A stretch of DNA of 64,000 nt from CAIYUC01 sp963682005. GTDB lineage: Bacteria > Bacteroidota > Bacteroidia > Bacteroidales > FEN-979. The first letter of the stretch is position 1; each line of letters begins with the position of its first letter. The translations under genes were made by a program, and so were the position numbers. The stretch lies in the NCBI GenBank assembly GCA_963682005.1, contig OY820914.1:4402001-4466000 (forward strand), read 5' to 3'. The notes beneath the pieces were generated by a model, which saw only the letters and a program-made list of their open reading frames with translations, ran no database searches and had not been told where the DNA came from. This document shows positions 18,845 through 27,499 of this stretch, piece after piece.

Positions 18845-20896
18845 AACAACTGTAAGGGTTACCGGCATTCCCCGTTTGAACGTCGTACGGAGGGTTGAAG
18901 GATCTGCCATCCTCTCCAGCGGGTAAAGGTTCCAGGTGTTTTCCCCGGATTTCTCAAGATGGAAATCTGTCTTCGGATCTTTCAGTGCTGCGGCCAGGTT
19001 TGCAGGGAAAAGCTTGTTTAGCCTGCAGAACTCCCATTCCCGGATGGCATCCAGCAACTCCCCGGTCCGGGGATTTTTCTGCAATGACTCCAGGCTGGTT
19101 GCCATTGCAAATCCGGCATCGTACCCAGCCGCCCTCGCCAGCATCCATTCCATCTGCTCCAGGGTTGTGGAATCAGTGAGCAGGTACCAGCCAAGCATAT
19201 GGGGGATATGATTCTTTTCAAACAGCGCCTGGTTTTTGATCCTGTATTCCTGCATGCTTTCAGTGAAGCCGCCGCTCCAGGGTTCCCCCCAGTTGCAGTA
19301 GGTATTGATGTGCCAGTAATAGGGCACCATGCGACTTGTCCCGTTCAATACAGGATGATCGAGGTTGTCATAAAAGGCTTTCGTGAACATGTTCATTGCA
19401 TAATCGCCCTGCCCGGAAGCCAGGCACCCTTCCAGCCCGTCAAAATCGAGCTGTTCCAGGCCGGTTTCATTGAACCGCTTGGCAAGATTTACAGCTATTT
19501 CCTGCTGCATTTCAAAATCGGGAAAAAATACCTTGTATGGATGATCCAGCAATTTTTCCACATAACTTCCAGTGGCATGAGGTGAAGGTTTCGTTCCAAA
19601 TGCACCGCGGGTACAGTTGACCAGGACATAGGGAAAATCCGTTGTGATACTCGTATATGTAATAAGTTCACTGTCAATGACACATGTCTGCAGCCAATCC
19701 TCCTTCTGATTGTTAAAATAATCAGGAGAAGCCACATAAACCGACGTTGCCTTCTCATCGATATTCTGCATAAGATATGCTCTCCCTGTTTTTGCAAGAC
19801 GCTTATCCGGAACAGGCGTCACATATGGGTCGTTGGTGTTTATGAAATTGCTGAGGGTATGCGCTCCAAGACGGATATTCATTGATTTCGCTTTATCAAG
19901 GCAGGTTTTGAACCCCGCATTCCCGTGCGGAAAAAATTCCGGGTTCAGCTCATAATGGCCCCAGCTTTCCCAGGCATTCATGTGGTAAAGTGTCATGAGG
20001 CCCGCCCTGGCTGTATAGTTAAGGAGTTCGTCAACGGATTCTTCCGAATAATCGGCAATCAGGTATGACCTGCAGGATTTCATCGCTATCTTTTCCCAGA
20101 CTCCGTCAATCACAGGGTGTGGAAGTTTCTCCTTCACTTCTATTTCTCCCAAGGTTTCGAGGACTTTGTTCACCGGGCAACCGAATAAAGCGATCTTCGA
20201 ACCAATGACCGTTTCTCCCGGGATCGGCAGAACAGGCATGTCGGGAAATTTATTCCCCCAAACGCTTATCGTTCTTGGTTTTGACCTGTCAATGGAATAT
20301 GCCTGGAGGTTGCTTCCCCAAACGGTCATCTTCGCTGTACTCCCCCCGGAAGGATCGAAGCCTTCAAAACTCGAAGGATTCCCTCCAAGCGTTTTAGGAT
20401 TAAGAACCTGTAATCCGAGCGCAAAATCATTATCGCTTGAAACACCTATGATTTCTCCTACATTCCTGTTGATGAGGGTGAGATAGGGCCCCCACTGCAC
20501 CATTTCTATCTTTTCTGCAGGATCGGCCTTGATCAGTTCAAAAACGACATGTGTGGCCCTGATCTCCGTTTTGATCATGATCCGGACATTGTTCTTCGGA
20601 AAAACCAGTGAAAGGATGCCTGAATTCTCCGATTCAGATGCGGCATGGAATGCTGCTGATAATGGGATTTCCCATTCGCCGGCCACTTTTATCTTCAGGA
20701 GGACTGATCCGTGACCCGGAGAAAGATATTCTTTACCGTACGGAAGAAATGCAAGGCTGGTTATTTCCCCGGACCTTGAAATGGAAATTCTCAGCGATTT
20801 TGTTTCGAATGAAAATTGCCCGCAGACATTGGAAATTCCAACAAAAATGAATAATACCGGGAAGACAAGGATGCAGATAAGTATTTTGATTTTCAT
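18827..20896 (-). CDS. Putative secreted glycoside-hydrolase-like protein, family not recognised
   Basis: A 689-residue protein with a signal peptide (MKIKILICILVFPVLFIFVG...VCGQ). The first 240 residues look like a beta-sandwich that precedes catalytic barrels in many glycosidases. The middle reads like a TIM barrel: LMTLYHMNAWESWGHYELNP, NIRLGAHTLSNF, LEQLDFDGLEGC with a candidate catalytic Asp, and HMLGWYLLTDSTTLEQMEWM. This resembles the general plan of GH36-like or endo-alpha-N-acetylgalactosaminidase-like enzymes, but I cannot place it in a CAZy family. It starts directly after the DUF421 stop codon, so the two are probably co-transcribed. Its final codons and stop lie within a tandem-word array (18794-18844). 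Confidence 0.7.
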   Translation of the reverse strand: MKIKILICILVFPVLFIFVGISNVCGQFSFETKSLRISISRSGEITSLAFLPYGKEYLSPGHGSVLLKIKVAGEWEIPLSAAFHAASESENSGILSLVFPKNNVRIMIKTEIRATHVVFELIKADPAEKIEMVQWGPYLTLINRNVGEIIGVSSDNDFALGLQVLNPKTLGGNPSSFEGFDPSGGSTAKMTVWGSNLQAYSIDRSKPRTISVWGNKFPDMPVLPIPGETVIGSKIALFGCPVNKVLETLGEIEVKEKLPHPVIDGVWEKIAMKSCRSYLIADYSEESVDELLNYTARAGLMTLYHMNAWESWGHYELNPEFFPHGNAGFKTCLDKAKSMNIRLGAHTLSNFINTNDPYVTPVPDKRLAKTGRAYLMQNIDEKATSVYVASPDYFNNQKEDWLQTCVIDSELITYTSITTDFPYVLVNCTRGAFGTKPSPHATGSYVEKLLDHPYKVFFPDFEMQQEIAVNLAKRFNETGLEQLDFDGLEGCLASGQGDYAMNMFTKAFYDNLDHPVLNGTSRMVPYYWHINTYCNWGEPWSGGFTESMQEYRIKNQALFEKNHIPHMLGWYLLTDSTTLEQMEWMLARAAGYDAGFAMATSLESLQKNPRTGELLDAIREWEFCRLNKLFPANLAAALKDPKTDFHLEKSGENTWNLYPLERMADPSTLRTTFKRGMPVTLTVVNEMMK

Positions 20897-21418
20897 TTAA
20901 TTCTGTTTTGAGATCACTTTATGTGCTTTCCTTCTTCGGGAACTTTTCTTCTGGTAATTCTCAGAAAGCACACTGATGTTGCCATCTACCTCGAGCACGG
21001 CGAGATCGACCTTTGCAACCGAAGAAACACCATGTTCCCTGATCGCCTCCATCAGTTCTTCATGTGAAATTTTTGCAATTTTAAGATGCGATTCAAGGAT
21101 CTTTCCCTTGTACACCAGCATGATGGAATCGCCCTGAACGGCTTTGCTGAACTTCGGGAACCGGTATTGAAGATACTTGAACAAATAATTGACAAAAAAG
21201 AGTGAACCGGCCGCTACAAGACCTCCCCACAGGGTTACATCCGGTCCTGTCATCGCATTCTGAACGGCATTGCTGATAAGCAGGATGAACACAAGGTCGA
21301 AAACAGACAACTGTGCCAGCTCCTTTTTCCCGAAGAGCCGGATGGCCAGGATCAGGAACACATAGACTGTAATTGAGCTGAGCGCGATCCGGAGGTAATT
21401 GTTTTGCAGGAGTTCCAT
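20897..21418 (-). CDS. DUF421 (YetF-like) membrane protein
   Basis: The frame is open from 21436. I prefer ATG 21418 (MELLQNNYLRIALSS), because a TAnnTTTG -7 box at 21436-21443 lies over the upstream ATG. The protein is about 173 residues. Three hydrophobic helices come first (ITVYVFLILAIRLFG, FDLVFILLISNAVQNAM, GGLVAAGSLFFVNYLF). A small soluble DUF421 domain follows, with the family phrase MLVYKGKILESHLKIAKIS and the hallmark DLAVLEVDGNISVL. YetF-type proteins are membrane proteins of unclear function; some have been linked to spore germination or envelope stress. The basic C-terminus (KKSSRRRKAHK) is likely cytoplasmic. Confidence 0.88.
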   Translation of the reverse strand: MELLQNNYLRIALSSITVYVFLILAIRLFGKKELAQLSVFDLVFILLISNAVQNAMTGPDVTLWGGLVAAGSLFFVNYLFKYLQYRFPKFSKAVQGDSIMLVYKGKILESHLKIAKISHEELMEAIREHGVSSVAKVDLAVLEVDGNISVLSENYQKKSSRRRKAHKVISKQN

Positions 21419-21435
21419 TGAAATAAATTTGACCA

Positions 21436-21443
21436 CAAAGTTA
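21436..21443 (-). promoter_or_regulatory. Candidate -7 box for the DUF421 operon
   Basis: Minus-strand TAACTTTG matches the Bacteroidota primary-sigma -7 consensus TAnnTTTG. It lies 17 bp upstream of the preferred ATG at 21418 and argues against the longer start. No convincing -33 TTTG was found. Confidence 0.45.
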
Positions 21444-21489
21444 ATTAGCGTGATAACCTGAAAGCAGGTGGTTATGAATTAACCTGCAA

Positions 21490-21552
21490 TACCCACCCCG
21501 ACCTTCGGTCTTCCCCTCCCTACTTGTAGGGAGGGGACAAAAGGGGTGGGTA
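21490..21552. repeat. 63-bp palindromic dispersed repeat, copy 1 (inverted relative to copies 2 and 3)
   Basis: This 63-bp element begins TACCCACCCC and ends GGGGTGGGTA. It has an internal hairpin CCCCTCCCTAC/GTAGGGAGGGG and a small ACCTTCGGT hairpin on one side. Its reverse complement matches the copies at 31282 and 38412 nearly base for base. It lies between the LytTR regulator stop and the DUF421 promoter. Terminal TA on both ends could be a duplicated TA target. Confidence 0.9.
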
Positions 21553-21554
21553 CC

Positions 21555-22304
21555 CTACAATTTCAATTCCTGCTTCAGCAGCTTATACCCGCTGGAACTG
21601 GCTTTAAGTGAATGACCGTTCTTAAGGATCACGGCATAGCTTTCCTTTTCGTACAGTTCAACCCTGGCAATATAATTTACATTCACGATACTTGCCCTAT
21701 GGATCCGGATGAATTGGGCCGGATCGAGATGCGACTCCATATATTTCATCGTTTTCTCCTTCAGGTGCCGGCTCTCCTTTGTATGGATCATCACATAATC
21801 ACCTTCTGCACCGATATACAGAACCTCATCGACAGGGATGACCTGTATCTTCTGACCTGTCTTCACCGCAATCCGGTGTAACAGTTCCGGTTTTTCCTCA
21901 AGTACGGCCTGCAGCCCCTGGTTCTCTGCCCTGACTTTATCTGCCTCCCTGATCTTTTGCATCGATTTCTCCAGGGCCTGGAAAAAGCGTTCCCGCGTAA
22001 AAGGCTTCAGGAGGTAGTCGGTCGCATTCATCTCAAAGGCCTTGATGGCATATTGGTCATAGGCGGTCGTGAATATGATGGCCGGGGGATTTTCCAGAAG
22101 TTCAAGCATCTCAAATCCAGTAAGCTTCGGCATCTGGATGTCGAGGAAAACGATGTCGGGCTTTTGCTCATTGATTGCCTTAAGACCGCTGAAACCGTCA
22201 TAGCACTCTGCAACAATTTCAAGGTTCTCATAGGATTTCAGGAAATTCCTCACCAGGTCCCTGGCCGGTTGTTCGTCGTCGATGATTACTATCTTTATGG
22301 ACAT
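21555..22304 (-). CDS. LytTR-family response regulator
   Basis: A 249-residue protein. The receiver domain carries IIDDEQPARD at the N-terminus, phospho-acceptor Asp55 in IVFLDIQMP, TAYDQYAIKAFE, and Lys in YLLKPF. The LytTR DNA-binding domain fills the C-terminal 100 residues (RIAVKTGQKIQVIPVDEVLY, then FIRIHRASIVNVNYI). It lies downstream of its LytS-type kinase at 22376-23425, separated by about 70 bp of short repeat words. LytTR regulators usually bind direct repeats upstream of envelope or surface genes. The LiaF-like protein at the head of the same gene set suggests an envelope-stress circuit. Confidence 0.95.
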   Translation of the reverse strand: MSIKIVIIDDEQPARDLVRNFLKSYENLEIVAECYDGFSGLKAINEQKPDIVFLDIQMPKLTGFEMLELLENPPAIIFTTAYDQYAIKAFEMNATDYLLKPFTRERFFQALEKSMQKIREADKVRAENQGLQAVLEEKPELLHRIAVKTGQKIQVIPVDEVLYIGAEGDYVMIHTKESRHLKEKTMKYMESHLDPAQFIRIHRASIVNVNYIARVELYEKESYAVILKNGHSLKASSSGYKLLKQELKL

Positions 22305-22380
22305 TTGCTGATTTGTTGATTTGTTGATTTGCTGATTTGACTTCAGTCTATTGCCTTTTTCCTATTGCCTATTGCCTATT
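22305..22380. repeat. Two tandem-word arrays between LytS-type kinase and LytTR regulator
   Basis: The first array (22305-22339) repeats the 9-bp word TTTGYTGAT four times. The second (22349-22380) repeats the word ATTGCCT. The stop codon of the kinase (22376-22378, TAG) is made of the second array. Related CCAATAG words occur at 52671-52702. Confidence 0.85.
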
Positions 22381-23425
22381 TAATCGGAAAGATGAGCGTC
22401 GCCTCAAATACAGTGCCCTCTTTCCGGATTGTAAGCAGATTATCGCTGCCGTAGATCAGTTTCAGCCGTTCACGGATATTCTTCAACCCGATCCCTGCGC
22501 CTTTACGTGATGGTGCACCTTCTTCAAAATTATTTGACACGATAATGGTCAGGTAACAATCCTCCGGGATACACCTGGTCCTGATCATGATTTGTCCTGA
22601 ACTCTCATATACCCCGTGCTTCACGGCATTTTCATAGATCGGCTGGAGGATCATTACCGGGATCTGGTGCTGGAGACAAAGCTCGGAAACTTCAAACTGG
22701 TATTCCAGCTTTGCCCCGAACCGGACTTTTTCAATATCGAGGTATCGCCGGGTGTTTTCAAGCTCCGCCTGAAGGGAGGAGAACCGCTGATCATTCCTCG
22801 ATACCGAATAACGCAGAAAATCGGAAAGCTTGATGACCATTTCCTGGGCTTTATCCTGGTTGGTCATGATCAGTGAACTTACCGAGTTCAGGCTGTTAAA
22901 GAGAAAATGAGGGTTTATCTGGGCCTTCAGAAGATTGAGCTCGCTGTCTTTGATCATTTCATTGAGCTTCGCTTCATTCTTCATCTTCTCCTGAAGATTG
23001 TTGTAATAAATGATCAGGTAATAGATCATGATCATGATGAGGTAGAACATGACGCCGCTCGTTATTCTCCAGACGACTGACGTTCCAAGGAAATCGCAAT
23101 AGGTTCTATTATTCGGGAAAATATTGTAAAGCAGTGTATAGGAAGTGCCAAGCCAGAAGAAGAGGATGATTATGACGGAAATAAGATGGCTGAAAACCAG
23201 GCTTGACATATTATTCTTTCCCGATTTGCTGTACCTCACAGCATACCAGATGGGGATACCCAATGCACAATACAACGTATTGAAGATGACTCCATCGGCA
23301 ATTGACTCAACAAAGGATTGATCATAATAGAAGAAAACAACAAAAAAGTGGACCATTGCGATAATGGTCCATGCTGCCAGATAAAATCCAAATGTCTTCA
23401 GGTTCTTAAGAAACGGATGGTTCAT
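22376..23425 (-). CDS. LytS-type sensor histidine kinase (His_kinase, PF06580-like)
   Basis: A 349-residue protein. The N-terminus has four hydrophobic helices (FYLAAWTIIAMVHFFVVFF, GVIFNTLYCALGIPIW, HLISVIIILFFWLGTSY, ITSGVMFYLIMIMIYYLII), with no obvious sensor domain outside the membrane. The kinase core has the phosphorylated His in QINPHFLFNSLNSV, the N-box LQPIYENAVKHG and the G-box GAGIGLKNIRERLKLIYG. This family pairs with LytTR regulators, and one follows downstream. The upstream LiaF-like gene ends 15 bp before its start, so the three are likely one transcription unit. Confidence 0.93.
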   Translation of the reverse strand: MNHPFLKNLKTFGFYLAAWTIIAMVHFFVVFFYYDQSFVESIADGVIFNTLYCALGIPIWYAVRYSKSGKNNMSSLVFSHLISVIIILFFWLGTSYTLLYNIFPNNRTYCDFLGTSVVWRITSGVMFYLIMIMIYYLIIYYNNLQEKMKNEAKLNEMIKDSELNLLKAQINPHFLFNSLNSVSSLIMTNQDKAQEMVIKLSDFLRYSVSRNDQRFSSLQAELENTRRYLDIEKVRFGAKLEYQFEVSELCLQHQIPVMILQPIYENAVKHGVYESSGQIMIRTRCIPEDCYLTIIVSNNFEEGAPSRKGAGIGLKNIRERLKLIYGSDNLLTIRKEGTVFEATLIFPIK

Positions 23426-23440
23426 CTTTTCCCGTTATTT

Positions 23441-24184
23441 TCAGTAACTTTTTATTTCTCCTCCGCCAAATATCGCTGATCCCCGTATCACCAGGACCCT
23501 TGTTGAATCAGGATTATCCTTGATAAAAGAACGCTTGTCCTGAAATCCTCCGAGAACGGACGAAACCTGGAGTACTACCTTCCAGTCTGGGGGTACGATC
23601 AATGTTACCCCACCGAATATGCATTCTATGACCAGTTCATTCCGTCCTTCTGCCAGTGTTGCCTGCGAAAGATCGATCTCAGTACCTCCGAAGATGTTGC
23701 TGATACTGCCGCCTTTGAACTCCTGGTGGATCAGCTTCCGCTTTGATCCGCTGAAAATATTCTCCTCACGGATAAAGCCGTCGTCAAGCGCTGATTCGCC
23801 AACCCGGTGTTCCCACCTCTGCTTCCATTGACGCGGGTGTCTGTGACCACGCCCTGTCAGTATGACCACCCCAATTACGATCAGCAATACCGGCCAGAAA
23901 AGCTTTATAAATGAAATATGAAAGTCGTAAATCTCCGGTATCAGGAAGAAACCGCCGATCAATAAAAGAATGATGCCGGGTCCCCGGCCCTCCCGTGCCG
24001 CAAGGCTTACTATTCCAATGACGATCAGCAGCATCTGCCATGAAAAGATGATATGCTTCCAGTCGTAAGGAAAGATATCAAAATTAAAAGCAAGTAAAAG
24101 TAAACCTGCCACTACAACCACAATTCCGAATGCAAATTTTTTCATACGGGGATTCTTACATCCATGTTCATCTGAATTTTCCAT
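23441..24184 (-). CDS. LiaF-like membrane protein (DUF5668 plus LiaF C-terminal domain)
   Basis: A 247-residue protein starting at ATG 24184; a second ATG at 24145 (MKKFAFGIVVV) is also possible. Four membrane helices in two LiaF/DUF5668-type hairpins come first (GIVVVVAGLLLLAFNFDIFP; WPVLLIVIGVVILTG). A soluble beta-helix-like C-terminus follows (GGSISNIFGGTEIDLSQATL, CIFGGVTLIVPPDWKVVL, SAIFGGGEIKS). In Firmicutes LiaF inhibits the LiaSR cell-envelope stress system. Here the protein heads a LytS/LytTR operon, suggesting an analogous sensor arrangement, which is inference. A -7 box lies 38 bp upstream. Confidence 0.88.
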   Translation of the reverse strand: MENSDEHGCKNPRMKKFAFGIVVVVAGLLLLAFNFDIFPYDWKHIIFSWQMLLIVIGIVSLAAREGRGPGIILLLIGGFFLIPEIYDFHISFIKLFWPVLLIVIGVVILTGRGHRHPRQWKQRWEHRVGESALDDGFIREENIFSGSKRKLIHQEFKGGSISNIFGGTEIDLSQATLAEGRNELVIECIFGGVTLIVPPDWKVVLQVSSVLGGFQDKRSFIKDNPDSTRVLVIRGSAIFGGGEIKSY

Positions 24185-24221
24185 TTTTTCAGGATTTAAA
24201 GTTAATAAATTTTTAATGCAG

Positions 24222-24229
24222 CAAAAGTA
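24222..24229 (-). promoter_or_regulatory. Candidate -7 box for the LiaF-like/LytS/LytTR operon
   Basis: Minus-strand TACTTTTG fits TAnnTTTG and lies 38 bp upstream of the first ATG of the operon (24184). The same octamer occurs upstream of pnuC and the transketolase N-terminal gene. Confidence 0.5.
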
Positions 24230-24290
24230 TTCTCAAACGGATGCCTGAAGAACAGGTATTCGACGGAAGGCGGAAATATCACGATGAAAT

Positions 24291-24432
<142 letters not shown>

Positions 24433-24438
24433 TTGACC

Positions 24439-24942
24439 CTATTGCCGTCCATCATACAACTTCAAATATTCGTAGCCATTTCCCGTCCAATCGAGGAATC
24501 GTTGAAAATCGGTATAGGAAATAACGAGTGAGGCTGTATTGATGCAAGGATGGAAGCTGATCTTCGATGATCGTTTCAGGTTCTCATCCAGGAAAACATG
24601 TACATGCTTTTCAGCGTCATTTATCAGTCCGAACGGGGTAACTGATCCGGGTGTAACTCCGAGATACCGTTCCATCCGCTGGTCGGAAGCGAATGTAAGC
24701 TTGCCCTGTTTCAACCTTTTTTCCAGGTCATGGATCGACAGGTCGTTCAAATGCTCGAGGATGACAAGGTAATGCCTGTTGCCTTTATGATTCCGGAAGA
24801 ACAGGTTCTTGCAGTGCATGGCTTCGATGTCTTTCCAGTATTTCCGGGCTTCTTCAATGGTCGGGGCAGGGGGATGCTCATAATAATCAAATGGAATGTT
24901 CAATTCCCTTAGGATGTTGTAGAGTCTGGGGTCACCGTTCAT
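24439..24942 (-). CDS. Prolyl-tRNA deacylase-like protein (ProX/YbaK family)
   Basis: I place the start at ATG 24942 (MNGDPRLYNILRELNIPF), which gives 167 residues, the usual length for stand-alone ProX proteins. The frame is open upstream to 25089, but that extension would run into dapF. Family phrases include FDYYEHPPAPTIEEARKYW, CKNLFFRNHKGNRHYLVIL, LGVTPGSVTPFGLINDA and ISFHPCINTASLVIS. These proteins hydrolyse mischarged tRNA, typically Ala- or Cys-tRNA(Pro), in the cytosol. It is divergent from dapF, with 100 bp between the starts. Confidence 0.9.
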   Translation of the reverse strand: MNGDPRLYNILRELNIPFDYYEHPPAPTIEEARKYWKDIEAMHCKNLFFRNHKGNRHYLVILEHLNDLSIHDLEKRLKQGKLTFASDQRMERYLGVTPGSVTPFGLINDAEKHVHVFLDENLKRSSKISFHPCINTASLVISYTDFQRFLDWTGNGYEYLKLYDGRQ

Positions 24943-25016
24943 TGGTATGGTTTTTCGGACAAATTTAACAGGATTATCGGATGTTTCAGAGCGGGTGCAA
25001 CTGATATTTTTTTCCT

Positions 25017-25024
25017 TAGCTTTG
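25017..25024 (+). promoter_or_regulatory. Candidate -7 box for dapF
   Basis: TAGCTTTG matches TAnnTTTG and ends 18 bp before the dapF ATG, implying a very short leader. No clear -33 element was seen. Confidence 0.45.
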
Positions 25025-25042
25025 CATAATTGAATCAATTGA

Positions 25043-25831
25043 ATGAAACTGACTTTCGATAAATACCATGGCACCGGGAACGATTTCATCCTGATCGATA
25101 ACCGTTCATACGGATGGAAGCCGGATGAGGAACAGGTCGCTTTCCTGTGTGACCGGCATTTCGGAATAGGGGCTGACGGATTGATCCTCCTGTCTGAAAA
25201 AGAGGGGTATCATTTCCAGATGAATTATTACAATTCGGATGGACGGGAAAGCACGATGTGCGGCAATGGAGGACGAAGCATCTCCTCTTTTGCAAAGAAT
25301 CTCGGTCTCATTGACAAAGAGGCAAATTTCTTCGCCTTTGACGGACCGCACCAGGCACTGATCCTCTCCCATGAGCCCGGTTCTTCGCTGGTACGATTGA
25401 AAATGAATGATGTCAGGGTGGAGGAGATCCATGCAGACCATATCTATCTGAACACCGGATCTCCTCATTATGTAACATTTACCAGGAATGCTGCGGGATT
25501 GGATATCATGACAGCCGCACGGAATATCAGGTATAACGAACGATTCCATGATGAAGGTACAAATGTTGACTTTGTCGAGATCAGGAAAGATTGCCTGTTC
25601 GTAAGAACTTATGAACGCGGAGTTGAAGATGAAACACTTTCCTGCGGAACAGGTGTGACAGCCTCTGCCCTGGCCTGGGCCATGAAATGCCCGGAAAATC
25701 AGGGTTTCTTCAACGTAAAGACAAAAGGGGGCGACCTGATCGTTTGGTTTGAACAGGATCATTCAGCATTTACCAATATCTGGCTGGAAGGTCCCGTCAA
25801 ATTCGTATTCAGGGGTGAACTTGAATTGTAA
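25043..25831 (+). CDS. dapF: Diaminopimelate epimerase
   Basis: A 262-residue protein of normal family length. The N-terminus FDKYHGTGNDFILIDNR is typical. The two catalytic cysteines are Cys73 in STMCGNGGRS and Cys201 in ETLSCGTGVTAS. It converts LL- to meso-diaminopimelate for lysine and peptidoglycan synthesis in the cytosol. It is the first gene of a plus-strand run, followed closely by a GNAT gene and mltG, which gives a loose peptidoglycan theme. Confidence 0.97.
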   Translation: MKLTFDKYHGTGNDFILIDNRSYGWKPDEEQVAFLCDRHFGIGADGLILLSEKEGYHFQMNYYNSDGRESTMCGNGGRSISSFAKNLGLIDKEANFFAFDGPHQALILSHEPGSSLVRLKMNDVRVEEIHADHIYLNTGSPHYVTFTRNAAGLDIMTAARNIRYNERFHDEGTNVDFVEIRKDCLFVRTYERGVEDETLSCGTGVTASALAWAMKCPENQGFFNVKTKGGDLIVWFEQDHSAFTNIWLEGPVKFVFRGELEL

Positions 25832-25862
25832 CATGTACAAGGATGACCGATCAAAAAATTGT

Positions 25863-26402
25863 ATGAGCAAAAATATCCTAACCGGTGTGAACATCCGTCT
25901 CAGGATGCTTGAGCCATCAGATCTTGAGACCCTTTATCAGTGGGAGAATGATGCTTCTGTATGGCGTGTAAGCACGACCCTTGTACCATTCTCGAAATTT
26001 CAGCTGGAACAATATATCCTGAATTCCCAGCACGACATCTATACCGAGAAGCAACTCCGGCTCATGATCGACATGGTTCAACCCGGTGAACATAAGAAAG
26101 GGATCGGCTGTATCGACCTTTTTAATTTTGATCCCCTGAACAGGAGGGCCGGCGTCGGAATACTGATCATCGATGAGGAACGGAGAAAAGGTTATGCGTT
26201 CGAGGCACTGGAGATCCTTTCCAGGTATGTATTCGAAGTATTGAACCTTCATCAGCTCTATTGCAACATTACAGCGGATAATGACATCAGCATTGCATTA
26301 TTTGAAAAAGCCGGGTTTATTCCTTGCGGGATCAGGAAGGACTGGCGCTACCAGGATAATCATTGGGTCGATGAGATGATGTTTCAGCTTATCAGACCCT
26401 GA
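25863..26402 (+). CDS. GNAT-family N-acetyltransferase
   Basis: About 179 residues from ATG 25863 (MSKNILTGVNIRLRMLEPSD). ATG 25833 would add ten residues and is also possible. The Acetyltransf_3/RimJ-like fold shows in LRMLEPSDLETLYQWEND, the acetyl-CoA-binding stretch AGVGILIIDEERRKGYAFEA, and NITADNDISIALFEKAGFIP. The substrate is unknown; relatives include SpeG-like and ribosomal-protein acetyltransferases. It lies 31 bp after dapF and 40 bp before mltG, so co-transcription is likely. Confidence 0.88.
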   Translation: MSKNILTGVNIRLRMLEPSDLETLYQWENDASVWRVSTTLVPFSKFQLEQYILNSQHDIYTEKQLRLMIDMVQPGEHKKGIGCIDLFNFDPLNRRAGVGILIIDEERRKGYAFEALEILSRYVFEVLNLHQLYCNITADNDISIALFEKAGFIPCGIRKDWRYQDNHWVDEMMFQLIRP

Positions 26403-26442
26403 TCGTTTTTCAACATTTTAATCCAGCTCTTTTCATCATTCA

Positions 26443-27495
26443 ATGAAAGAAAAAAAAGGCAGAAATCTGGTTCCGTTCCTGGCGACGATCTTTTCACTCC
26501 TGGTCATGGCCGGGATTTTTACTGCTATCTTCTTCTATAACCAGGTATACAAGCCCAATGTCGATCTGAAAGGAAAGGAATCATGGTATCTTTACATCAG
26601 GACAGGCAGCAGGTTTGCTGATGTGGACCAGGAACTCGGCAAAGTCGGGATCCTGAAAAACAGGACCTCTTTTGAGCGGGTCGCACGCTGGAAGAAGTAT
26701 ATTTCTTCCATTAAAGCAGGACGATACCGCATCACCGATAAAATGAGCAGCAACGACCTGGTTAACCTGTTACGATCAGGGAGGCAGGAACCGGTTAACC
26801 TTACCATCAGGAATACAAGGACAATTGAAGAGTTCGCGGGGCTTGTTTCCCGGCAAATAGAGGCAGACTCGGTTTCGCTGCTCCGGATGCTGAATGACCC
26901 CTCCTACCTAAGGACATTCGATGCTTCACCCGGAGAAGCTTATATCCTGTTTTTGCCGGACACCTACCAGTTTTACTGGAATACTTCGGCGGATCAATTC
27001 ATCAGACGCATGGCGGGGGTATCGAAAAAATTCTGGAACCCTGCACGGGTGGGGAAAAGCAGGAAGTTGGAATTCAGCATTCCACAGATTATAATTCTTG
27101 CTTCCATCGTTGAATCTGAAACAGGGAAAGACTCGGAGAAGCCTGAAATTGCAGGGGTTTACATGAACCGGCTTAAAAAAGGGTGGCCATTGCAAGCCGA
27201 TCCCACACTGCTGTTTGCCTGGAACGATCCTTCCATCCGGAGGGTCATGAACAAGCACCTTGAAATTGATTCGCCATACAATACCTATAAGCATACCGGG
27301 CTTCCTCCCGGACCGGTTTGCCTCCCGACAGCAGGTTCCATCGATGCGGTGCTGAACTACAGCAAAAATAATTATATGTTTTTTTGCGCGAAGGCTGATT
27401 TCTCCGGGTTCCACAATTTTGCCTCTACGCTGGATGAGCATAACCGGAATGCGAGAGAATACCAGTCCGCCCTGAAGAAAAAGAATATCCGGTAA
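26443..27495 (+). CDS. mltG: Endolytic murein transglycosylase MltG
   Basis: A 350-residue protein. One N-terminal membrane helix (LVPFLATIFSLLVMAGIFTA) comes first, then a LysM-like region, then the YceG catalytic domain. That domain has ASIVESETGKDSEKPEIAGV, which contains the catalytic Glu, and the family phrases NRLKKGWPLQADPTLLFA, SPYNTYKHTGLPPGPVC and FCAKADFSGFHNFA. MltG cuts nascent glycan strands in the periplasm and sets their length. The gene overlaps no neighbour; the DUF2279 gene begins 5 bp after its stop. Confidence 0.96.
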   Translation: MKEKKGRNLVPFLATIFSLLVMAGIFTAIFFYNQVYKPNVDLKGKESWYLYIRTGSRFADVDQELGKVGILKNRTSFERVARWKKYISSIKAGRYRITDKMSSNDLVNLLRSGRQEPVNLTIRNTRTIEEFAGLVSRQIEADSVSLLRMLNDPSYLRTFDASPGEAYILFLPDTYQFYWNTSADQFIRRMAGVSKKFWNPARVGKSRKLEFSIPQIIILASIVESETGKDSEKPEIAGVYMNRLKKGWPLQADPTLLFAWNDPSIRRVMNKHLEIDSPYNTYKHTGLPPGPVCLPTAGSIDAVLNYSKNNYMFFCAKADFSGFHNFASTLDEHNRNAREYQSALKKKNIR

Positions 27496-27499
27496 AGTG

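Noticed and set aside
21490..21552. Ordinary intrinsic terminator
   Set aside because: The hairpin has no following T-tract, and the exact 63-bp length shared by three copies points to a repeat element. A termination role cannot be excluded.
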